Shown one piece after another: positions 20,149 to 27,291 of a stretch of DNA of 33,449 nucleotides. Position 1 is the stretch's first letter. Each line of letters opens with the position of its first letter. The notes beneath the pieces were generated by a model that searched no databases, was not told the DNA's origin, and was given only the letters and a program-made list of their open reading frames with translations. A program made the position numbers and the translations under genes. Source of the stretch: Bacteroidota bacterium (lineage in GTDB: Bacteria > Bacteroidota > Bacteroidia > Palsa-948); contig JACRAL010000142.1 of NCBI GenBank assembly GCA_016213435.1, positions 1 through 33,449 on the forward strand, written 5' to 3'.

Positions 20149-23100
20149 TTATTTTATTACAAACTGCTTTTGTGTTTTTTCAAGATCACCATTGGTTACC
20201 TGCAATAAGTAACTTCCGCTGCTGAGGGCTGCGGTGCTTAGCTTTCTGGTAACAACTCCACTTTCGAGTGTTTCGGTATTGCTTATTACTTTTCTTCCTA
20301 TTATATCATATACTTTTACGCTCAGTTCTCCGCCATCTTCGCTGGCAATTATGTATTGTATGCTTCCGTCTGTGGAAGGATTGGGATAGATGGTAATAAT
20401 ATCCAATGTGCCGATATATACGGGGCGTATCTCGGAATAAGTAAACGCTCCGTTATAATCCATAGGTCTGAGGCGGTAATAAGAAATACCGCTATAGGGT
20501 TCATGGTCGTAAAAAATATAATTACGAGTAACGCTGCTGTTACCTGCACCCTTAACAGTTCCTATTTGTTCAAAGTTGATTCCATACTGGCTCCGCTCCA
20601 CAGCAAAGTAATCGCTGTTTATTTCGGTGGCCGTACTCCAGTAACACTTCACTAAACTATTGTTTTTCGCTATGGCATTAAAATACAGTAATTCAATGGG
20701 AAGCGGAACAAGAGAAATCTTGCAAAGTCCTATAGTTTGTACTGGAGTTTGGCGTTGTGTTGTTGTATTATCGCCTATTTGCCCCGTACTATTTCCACCC
20801 CAAGACCAAAGTGTGCTGTCATTTTTTATGGCATAAGAACCATTCCATCCTGTTGATACAACCCTTATTCCTGTAAGAAAGCCCACACCACCGGGGCCAA
20901 GTACCTGAACGGGAGCATTTTTATCTACCAACGTATTATCGCCTAACTGCCCATTGCTATTTAGTCCCCATGCCCAAACCGTGCCGTCATTTCTCAGTGC
21001 AATGGATTGATTATATCCTGCTGATATATCTGTAATGTTACATAAATTGGTGGTGCAGCCGGAGGCGCCAGTTACTACCTGTACAGGGGTTTTAATACAC
21101 CAACACCCGCCTGCAAAAACTGGAGCCAGTCCGTTACCTAATTGACCAAAAAAATTATTTCCCCATGCCCAAACCGTGCCGTCATTTTTTACGGCAAGGA
21201 CATGATCAGCTCCTGCATCAATTGCGAAAATGTTGCATAAATAGGTACCACAACCTGATGCTCCGGCCAATACTTGCACAGGAGTACTACTGGGAGTATT
21301 CCCTGGCGAATTGTTGCCTAATGCACCCTCTGCATTCTTACCCCAAGCCCAAACCGTACCATCATTTTTTAATGCAATTGAAAAATCATTTCCAGATGAC
21401 ACAGCAACAATACCCGTAAGAAATCCTACCCCTCCAGGTCCAACCACTTGTACTGGAGTAGAACGGTTTGTGGTCGTTCCATCGCCTAATTGACCCGATG
21501 GATTATTTCCCCAAGCCCAAACGGTGCTATCACTTTTCAGCGCAAGAGAATGTTGATACCCTGACGATACCTGTATGATCCCCGTAAGAAATCCTACTCC
21601 TCCAGGTCCGAGCACCTGCACGGGAGTTCTTCTCTCTGTAGTGGTACCATCACCCAATTGATATACAGTATTATCACCCCAAGCCCAAACGGTACCGTCA
21701 TTCTTTAAACCAAGTGAAAAATAATATCCCCCTGATCCCACAGATATGATATTGCTAATTGTCCATACCGCTGTTGGCACATGTTTTTCAAGGATGGTGT
21801 TATCGCCTATTTGACCATGATTATTGTATCCAAAAGACATGGCGCTGCCGTTAGTGCATACGGTAACGGCATTAGTGTTTGAAGCTGCAATAGTTTTGGC
21901 AGCTTTCCAACTGGGTAAAAAACCACCTATTCTTCGGCTTCCTGTGTATGATGTAGGGCTTGGAGTATAATTGGCTGTACCAATGGTTAAGGAAGTGCAT
22001 TCTGCATCTACCACATCACCAACAGTTGCTCCGGCAGGAACATCGTATGTTAACCAAAAATAATTTGTGCCTGCAGACAAAGTTTGTGTTCCTGTGATTG
22101 CGAATGAACCATTGGGAGATGCCAATGTGCCAAACAGTGTGGTGGTGGTAAATACGGATGAGGAGCCGGTATAATAAACATTGGCAGTAGTGATGTCGGT
22201 ACCCGGGTTTGTGCTTCCTGTTGTGTTTAAAGCAAAAGAAGTTACAGTTGGAGAACAACCTGCGGCCACAACAATTCGGATACCAATTATTTCAGCATTG
22301 CTTGTTCCCGGATTAATATTCGCAATATTATCTTGCGTAACGCTGCTGCCGGAATAAGCGGATCTTAGCGTTGCAGAAGTTGAGTTTATCGAACATGCAT
22401 TGGTTACTACGCACCTGTACGTATAATTATTCATACTAGTAGTTACTCCGGTAAGGGTTAATATATCGGTAGTGGCTCCGCTGTAAATTCCTCCATTGGT
22501 AATGTTGTTCCACGAAGAGATAAATTCCTGCCATTGATAAGTCAGTCCTCCTCCTGTAGTGGTAACACTAAACGAAGTAATGCCTGTTGAACATAGTTGA
22601 TCAACAGGCTGAACAGTAATGGGCTGATAAAAGGTTTGTGTTCCGCTTGTATCTGTAGACCCGGAATAGGCTGTAATACCTGTAAGGATAACAAAGTCTG
22701 CCGGAACTGTAGCGCTCACTTGAATGGTGTTTCCAGAAGTAGCAGAAGCAGCAATATCCATCGTTATCCAAAAATATTCAGTAGTAACTTTAGCGATGCC
22801 TATATAACTACTATAATTTGGAAATGTTTGAACACCCGGACCTGTAGGCGCAAGATTTGCACCGCATTGTGTAGCAGTAGAAAAATCATTGATGGCAGAA
22901 GCCCAAAGTTTAAAATTCAATATATCAGAGGCTATGTAAGTTCCAGTAGTTGTAAATGTAAATTGCCGTAAATATGCAAAACTTGAAGTCCCACCCGATA
23001 CATATACTGAAAAAGCATGAATAGGAACATTTAATGAACTTACACAAACATTAGCGGCAGGTATAACTATAGTATCTAAAGTTGCCGTATTAGCATATCC

Positions 23101-23172
23101 CGGCTGCCAAAAACAAAACTGGCAGAGGAAGATAAGCAGCGGTGCTACGAGGATAAAGATTTTGTTTTTCAT
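20149..23172 (-). CDS. Secreted RCC1-repeat beta-propeller protein with C-terminal T9SS sorting domain
   Basis: Start assigned at MKNKIFILVAPLLIFL. Seven WxWG-type RCC1 blades (GTVWAWGxNxxGQLGDGTT...PVQV). C-terminal TIYPNPSTDGSIQYII...LSSGSYLLQVTNGDLEKTQKQFVIK is type A T9SS-like. Confidence 0.88.
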   Translation of the reverse strand: MKNKIFILVAPLLIFLCQFCFWQPGYANTATLDTIVIPAANVCVSSLNVPIHAFSVYVSGGTSSFAYLRQFTFTTTGTYIASDILNFKLWASAINDFSTATQCGANLAPTGPGVQTFPNYSSYIGIAKVTTEYFWITMDIAASATSGNTIQVSATVPADFVILTGITAYSGSTDTSGTQTFYQPITVQPVDQLCSTGITSFSVTTTGGGLTYQWQEFISSWNNITNGGIYSGATTDILTLTGVTTSMNNYTYRCVVTNACSINSTSATLRSAYSGSSVTQDNIANINPGTSNAEIIGIRIVVAAGCSPTVTSFALNTTGSTNPGTDITTANVYYTGSSSVFTTTTLFGTLASPNGSFAITGTQTLSAGTNYFWLTYDVPAGATVGDVVDAECTSLTIGTANYTPSPTSYTGSRRIGGFLPSWKAAKTIAASNTNAVTVCTNGSAMSFGYNNHGQIGDNTILEKHVPTAVWTISNIISVGSGGYYFSLGLKNDGTVWAWGDNTVYQLGDGTTTERRTPVQVLGPGGVGFLTGIIQVSSGYQHSLALKSDSTVWAWGNNPSGQLGDGTTTNRSTPVQVVGPGGVGFLTGIVAVSSGNDFSIALKNDGTVWAWGKNAEGALGNNSPGNTPSSTPVQVLAGASGCGTYLCNIFAIDAGADHVLAVKNDGTVWAWGNNFFGQLGNGLAPVFAGGCWCIKTPVQVVTGASGCTTNLCNITDISAGYNQSIALRNDGTVWAWGLNSNGQLGDNTLVDKNAPVQVLGPGGVGFLTGIRVVSTGWNGSYAIKNDSTLWSWGGNSTGQIGDNTTTQRQTPVQTIGLCKISLVPLPIELLYFNAIAKNNSLVKCYWSTATEINSDYFAVERSQYGINFEQIGTVKGAGNSSVTRNYIFYDHEPYSGISYYRLRPMDYNGAFTYSEIRPVYIGTLDIITIYPNPSTDGSIQYIIASEDGGELSVKVYDIIGRKVISNTETLESGVVTRKLSTAALSSGSYLLQVTNGDLEKTQKQFVIK

Positions 23173-23180
23173 TTTGTGTG

Positions 23181-23402
23181 TTATAAAATTGTTCTTACTC
23201 GCTCGTTCCATATTTTTTCTCTTTCAGCACTAATCTTTTCTATCTCTTGGGGCGTTCTAACGCTGTGGGCATAGATGCTCACACTCGTTCTCCAGATTTT
23301 GTGCCGCTCGGCACGGACTGTTCTTCTCTCGGCACGAAACCTGACTTGCTCTCTTGTTTGTGCAGAGAACTTTTTGCGGAATAAGGGATTTAGTATTTTC
23401 AT
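23181..23402 (-). CDS. Hypothetical 73-aa Arg/Glu-rich small protein
   Basis: 12-nt gap to the upstream gene and 8-nt gap to the RCC1 start; repeated AERxKIW motif. No recognised family. Confidence 0.45.
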   Translation of the reverse strand: MKILNPLFRKKFSAQTREQVRFRAERRTVRAERHKIWRTSVSIYAHSVRTPQEIEKISAEREKIWNERVRTIL

Positions 23403-23414
23403 TTTGTTTTTGTT

Positions 23415-23861
23415 TTACGCATACACTCTTATTTCTATGGATGTATTGGTCATAAATCCATCGGTTGCTGTACCATTGGTGGAAAGCACTGTGCCCACTA
23501 TTATTCTATCGGCATCCACCGCTTTTGCCTGAATCATGTTGCTTCCTGCAGGATTTGCTGTGCATAGCACCAAGGTTTTATTGAGCGTGAACATGCCTGT
23601 TAAGGTTCCATAATATGCTCCGGCAGATAACCGTGTCCATACTATATTGCCTACGGTGTTTTCCAGCACAATGGCGGTGGGCGCAGCAGTGCCTGCCTGG
23701 GTGAGCAGCGCCACATATTTTTTATACCCGCCCGTGAGCAAGCCGGCTTTTACGCGTTTGTTTTTTGTTGCTGTGTTTGCATCCTCGCTGTCTATAATGA
23801 GCAGTTCGTCATTAGAAACAAGTGTTAGTTTTTCTGTTTTTTCCGACCATTTTTTTGCCAT
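23415..23861 (-). CDS. Hypothetical 148-aa protein, tail-fibre/surface-structure-like N-terminal motif
   Basis: MAKKWSEKTEKLTLVSNDELLIIDSEDANTATKNKRVKAGLL resembles DxxxIxDxxDxxTxxxKxVxxxxLL openings of phage/prophage structural proteins; C-terminus IIVGTVLSTNGT. Confidence 0.7.
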   Translation of the reverse strand: MAKKWSEKTEKLTLVSNDELLIIDSEDANTATKNKRVKAGLLTGGYKKYVALLTQAGTAAPTAIVLENTVGNIVWTRLSAGAYYGTLTGMFTLNKTLVLCTANPAGSNMIQAKAVDADRIIVGTVLSTNGTATDGFMTNTSIEIRVYA

Positions 23862-23875
23862 AGTGTGGAGCCCCC

Positions 23876-23899
23876 CTTAGTCCCCCCGAAGGGGGGAGA
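23876..23899 (-). promoter_or_regulatory. UUCG-capped GC hairpin in the leader of the 148-aa gene
   Basis: Minus-strand ccccccttcgggggg followed by actaaggggggctccacactATG; a second G-run could pair with the same C-run. Confidence 0.45.
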
Positions 23900-23921
23900 T
23901 TGGAGTTTTATTAGTTATTGT

Positions 23922-24035
23922 TTATGTGTTTATTTTTTCTATGAACTTTTCCAGATTAGATACCAAAAGCATAGCAGATAATATCTGATGATTCTTAACC
24001 AATATTGTTTTTTCTTGCTTTTGTTCACTTTTCAT
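23922..24035 (-). CDS. Candidate 37-aa micro-ORF MKSEQKQEKTILVKNHQILSAMLLVSNLEKFIEKINT
   Basis: Translated by hand from the minus strand; below the length cutoff of the supplied track. Confidence 0.3.
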   Translation of the reverse strand: MKSEQKQEKTILVKNHQILSAMLLVSNLEKFIEKINT

Positions 24036-24059
24036 AAGTATTGTTTCATTTTATTTCAA

Positions 24060-24221
24060 ATTTCTACTCGTTTAACTTAAAGTTTTCCCCATTTAGTTCA
24101 AATTTTCTCCCCCGAAGTTTAATCTTTCTCCCCCATTTATGAGTCTTTCTCCCCCGAATGTCAAAAATATTCCCCCGATATTGAATCTTTTTCCCCCTAT
24201 TTTCATTCTTTTTCTCGTTTA
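24060..24221. repeat. 21-bp-period direct repeat array with C5 tracts (G5 on minus strand)
   Basis: ccccc at 24109-24113, 24130-24134, 24151-24155, 24172-24176, 24193-24197: exact 21-nt spacing; degenerate flanking units at 24087 (cccc), 24067 (ctcgt) and 24214 (ctcgt). Confidence 0.9.
24093..24206 (-). CDS. Candidate 37-aa heptad-repeat micro-ORF MKIGGKRFNIGGIFLTFGGERLINGGERLNFGGENLN
   Basis: Hand translation, in the same frame as and just past the stop of the 341-aa gene; ATG to TAA without interruption. Confidence 0.3.
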   Translation of the reverse strand: MKIGGKRFNIGGIFLTFGGERLINGGERLNFGGENLN

Positions 24222-25244
24222 TCTGTTTCGTAATACCCTGAATTTACATGTAACGGTAGTAGAAGGGTTCACAACGGTAATCGTGCTATATCCTTTAATC
24301 ATTCCTAATATTTCACTTGGCTGAACGATGGCAGGTGTGCCTGTAGCGGTTTCCCCTTTATATACATGAACGGCAACGGTGCCTATATTGGTTAAAACAC
24401 TTCCAATAATAATACTGCTGATAGTAATTTGTTCGGCAGGTAGCACGGTGCTTATGCGTTCAGTGGGCGCTTGTGGCGAATCATCCACCGTGATGCCCCA
24501 TTCGCCTAATTTTTTTTCGCTGCCTTTATAAAGTTTCATCAGGTAATCTGTAATGGCATGCAGATGATCGAGCACAGGCTCCCATAAATTATCTCTCAGC
24601 TGGGTGGCTTCTTCGGCATTACGGCTCATGGCTAAGTGATTGGCATGAGCGGTCTCGGCTTCGGCAACGGCTATTGCATCTGCATTGATATCAACGCTAT
24701 GTTCGGTGAGGTAAGCGTTTAAAGGTCTTATGCTGGTGGCTGTGGCGGATTCGTAAAGCATGGTCTCGCTGTCTTCATACAGCATTTCTTCTTCGTCTTC
24801 GGCAAGCATATCGGCTATTGCTGCATAATTATTGTGCGTTGCTGCGATGTCTTTTACAAGCGCGGCACGGCTTATGAAATCGGGCGGATAATTTATCCGG
24901 TTTTGATTATCAACGGTAACGCCCCAGTCGCCTAGCAGCTGCACATTGGGGGCGTAAAAGGATTTTAGGAACTGAACTTCTGCGCGTGTGTTTGAAAAAA
25001 CGGGCTCGAATTTCAAATCGCGCAGCTGCACCTGCTCTTCGGCATCGCGCATAAATTGTTTTTGATTGGCATCGTGCGTGGCGGCTGTATTGGAGGCAGT
25101 GGTATCGTCATTCAGGTTGATGTTTTTCTGCACCAGCAGAGCGCTAAGCACGCTGCCTGCGCCATCGGCATCGTGTTTGGTTTTAACAAGCCGGAGCAGC
25201 TCTTTCTGCTCTGAAAAACTTTCCGGAAAATTTCTTCTTGCCAT
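24219..25244 (-). CDS. Hypothetical 341-aa protein with internally duplicated helical module
   Basis: HDANQKQFMRDAEEQVQLRDLKFEPVF...LGDWGVTVD and HANHLAMSRNAEEATQLRDNLWEPVL...LGEWGITVD are two copies of one unit. Confidence 0.75.
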   Translation of the reverse strand: MARRNFPESFSEQKELLRLVKTKHDADGAGSVLSALLVQKNINLNDDTTASNTAATHDANQKQFMRDAEEQVQLRDLKFEPVFSNTRAEVQFLKSFYAPNVQLLGDWGVTVDNQNRINYPPDFISRAALVKDIAATHNNYAAIADMLAEDEEEMLYEDSETMLYESATATSIRPLNAYLTEHSVDINADAIAVAEAETAHANHLAMSRNAEEATQLRDNLWEPVLDHLHAITDYLMKLYKGSEKKLGEWGITVDDSPQAPTERISTVLPAEQITISSIIIGSVLTNIGTVAVHVYKGETATGTPAIVQPSEILGMIKGYSTITVVNPSTTVTCKFRVLRNR

Positions 25245-25265
25245 GGGGTGATGAGTTATTTGGAC

Positions 25266-25463
25266 CTAGTTTTTTTTGAAGCCACTCGTTTTTTGAAGGG
25301 GTAGGGACGCCTTTCTTCCCCTCTTTGAAGGGGCAAGGGGGCTTTTTGTTCCGCTCAGATCAGCTTCCCACAGCTTCTTCATCTCCTTTTGCCATTTTTT
25401 CCATTGGCGGATTTCCTTTTTGGTGGGTGGTGGTCCGGGTAATTCAAATCCGAGTGCTATCAT
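25266..25463 (-). CDS. Hypothetical 65-aa basic protein whose C-terminus is repeat-encoded
   Basis: MIALGFELPGPPPTKKEIRQWKKWQKEMKKLWEADL then TKSPLAPSKRGRKASLPLQK from a GC-rich palindromic repeat; 21 nt upstream of the 341-aa gene. Confidence 0.5.
   Translation of the reverse strand: MIALGFELPGPPPTKKEIRQWKKWQKEMKKLWEADLSGTKSPLAPSKRGRKASLPLQKTSGFKKN
25293..25345. repeat. GC-rich palindromic repeat within the 65-aa ORF
   Basis: gaaggggtagggacgcctttcttcccctctttgaaggggcaaggggg. Confidence 0.6.
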
Positions 25464-25478
25464 AGTGTTTGGTTTAGT

Positions 25479-25542
25479 CCCCCTTCGGGGGGCAATCCGC
25501 TCCGAAGGATTCCTTACAGAAAGGACTCCTTCGGAGCGGATT
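25479..25542. repeat. Two adjacent hairpins in a divergent intergenic region
   Basis: cccccttcggggg, then perfect 16-bp arms aatccgctccgaagga (25494-25509)/tccttcggagcggatt (25527-25542) with an inner tcctt/aagga stem. Confidence 0.85.
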
Positions 25543-25713
25543 TGGTGTTTTGTTTTTTCTATAACAAAGGTCGGTCAAAGAAACCGTGCCGGAGGAATAA
25601 CTTTCATTAGTATCTTACAAACATGATTTATAATATTTATTCGAAAGAATCTTTTCTTTGCTACGCATTAACAGAATTATGAATACCTTGCATCCTCATT
25701 ATATCTTACAATC

Positions 25714-27255
25714 ATGAAAAAGACCAGTGCTGCTCTTTTTGAGTTGATCCGCTCACTCAGCATGGCTGAAAAGAAGTATTTCAAAATTTTTTCCTCCTTG
25801 CAAAGCGGAGATAAAAGCTATCTGAAATTATATGATGCGATAGAAAGACAACGCGTGTATAATGAAGATGACATTCGCAGAACTTGCCGCGGACAAAATT
25901 TTCTGCTGCAGCTTCCTGTAGCCAAGAATCGTCTTTACAGCTATATTCTTCGAAGTCTTGAAATTTATCATAACAACGCAGACATTAATCTGCGCAGACA
26001 AATAAGCAAAGCCGGAATTCTTTTAGAAAAGGGACTTACCACGCAGGCGCTGAGATTATTAAAGACTTCCAAAGCAATCGCCTACGAGCATGAGCGATGG
26101 GAATTGCTGATGGAAATATTGGTGATAGAAAGAACTCCTTACACAACACTGGATTTGTTGGACATTTCTCATCTAAACAAAGAAATGGAAGCCGTATTGA
26201 AAAAATTAAACAACATTAATGACTACCGAAAAATACACCTTAAGGTAACAAACATGTTGAGAGAAGCAGGAACCATGCGCACAAAAAAGGAAGAATCGCT
26301 TGTTGAAAAACTACTACAACATCCTCTTTTACGCAATTCCAAACAGGCATCCTGTGCAGAAGCAAAAGCATGTTATTATGAAATTTGGTCTTTTTATTTT
26401 AGCTTTAAGCGGGACTTTGTTAGAGGATACAAAACATCAAAAGAACAATGTGATTTTATAGAAACACACTTTCACCAATTAAGAGATCCTGAAAAAAGAC
26501 ATTTGTTTGCCTTGAATATGTCCGTGATCTTCATTGGATATCTTTTACCTTCCTACTGCAATATGTATGGCGAAATGCAGGATCTGTTGCAAAAAATCCG
26601 CACTTATCCAACTGCTTCTCTTGTACTTAAAGCCACATTTTGGACATCTTCCTATGTAAATGAATTAAATACGCTCATGCTTACAAGTGACTTTGAAAAA
26701 GTATTTCCGGCTATAAAAGCGATAGAAGAAAATAAAGAGCTGCTGAATCAAGCCCCTGTTGTTTACAAAATGAACCTCTATTACAATATGTCCTATATGC
26801 TTTTTGGCGTAGGCAGCTATGACGAAGCATTGCACTGGATCAAAAAAATCTTGGACCAGCCCACAGACGAACTCCGGCAGGATGTACAGGCAGGTGCACG
26901 AATTCTCGATCTGCTCATCCATTACGAATTGCACAAGGACGAAGAATTTCTGGATTCATTGAAACGCAGCGCCCTGCATTTCCTTTCCACACGGCACCGA
27001 TTTTTCAAAGTAGAAGAGGCATTGATGTATTGCTTGCATCAAATTATGGGCAAGTCAATCAGCAGAAAAAAACGGAGCGCTGCTCTTCAAGAATTAAAAA
27101 CAAGCTTGCTGAAACTGATGAAGAACCCAATGGAAAAAGCAGCGTTAGAGGACTTTGACTTTCTGAGCTGGGTAGAAAGCAAAATTCAGAATAAAACTTT
27201 TGCGGAAGTGGTGAGAGAGAAAGCGAAACAATCTATAGGGTATCATGACCATTAA
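25714..27255 (+). CDS. Hypothetical 513-aa helical (TPR-like) protein
   Basis: Long intact ORF; helix-rich MKKTSAALFELIRSLSMAEKKYFKIFSSLQ..., no catalytic motif recognised. Confidence 0.75.
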   Translation: MKKTSAALFELIRSLSMAEKKYFKIFSSLQSGDKSYLKLYDAIERQRVYNEDDIRRTCRGQNFLLQLPVAKNRLYSYILRSLEIYHNNADINLRRQISKAGILLEKGLTTQALRLLKTSKAIAYEHERWELLMEILVIERTPYTTLDLLDISHLNKEMEAVLKKLNNINDYRKIHLKVTNMLREAGTMRTKKEESLVEKLLQHPLLRNSKQASCAEAKACYYEIWSFYFSFKRDFVRGYKTSKEQCDFIETHFHQLRDPEKRHLFALNMSVIFIGYLLPSYCNMYGEMQDLLQKIRTYPTASLVLKATFWTSSYVNELNTLMLTSDFEKVFPAIKAIEENKELLNQAPVVYKMNLYYNMSYMLFGVGSYDEALHWIKKILDQPTDELRQDVQAGARILDLLIHYELHKDEEFLDSLKRSALHFLSTRHRFFKVEEALMYCLHQIMGKSISRKKRSAALQELKTSLLKLMKNPMEKAALEDFDFLSWVESKIQNKTFAEVVREKAKQSIGYHDH

Positions 27256-27291
27256 TTGAGTATCCTATTTTTTGACTAAACTAAAGTGAAA

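Noticed and set aside
22016-22971. ORFs opposite or out of frame in the RCC1 gene
   Set aside because: Cys/His/Ser-rich shadow frames.
24060-24221. 21-bp array as a CRISPR
   Set aside because: Period is only 21 nt with no unique spacers of 25-40 nt and no cas genes nearby.
24060-24221. G-quadruplex array or plasmid-type iteron origin
   Set aside because: G5 tracts are 16 nt apart, so quadruplex loops would be long; no rep gene or other origin features are visible. Kept only as alternatives.
24139-24324. Plus-strand 61-aa ORF MSLSPPNVKNIPPILNLFPPIF...
   Set aside because: It is the array read on the opposite strand and overlaps the 341-aa gene antisense; periodicity alone keeps it open.
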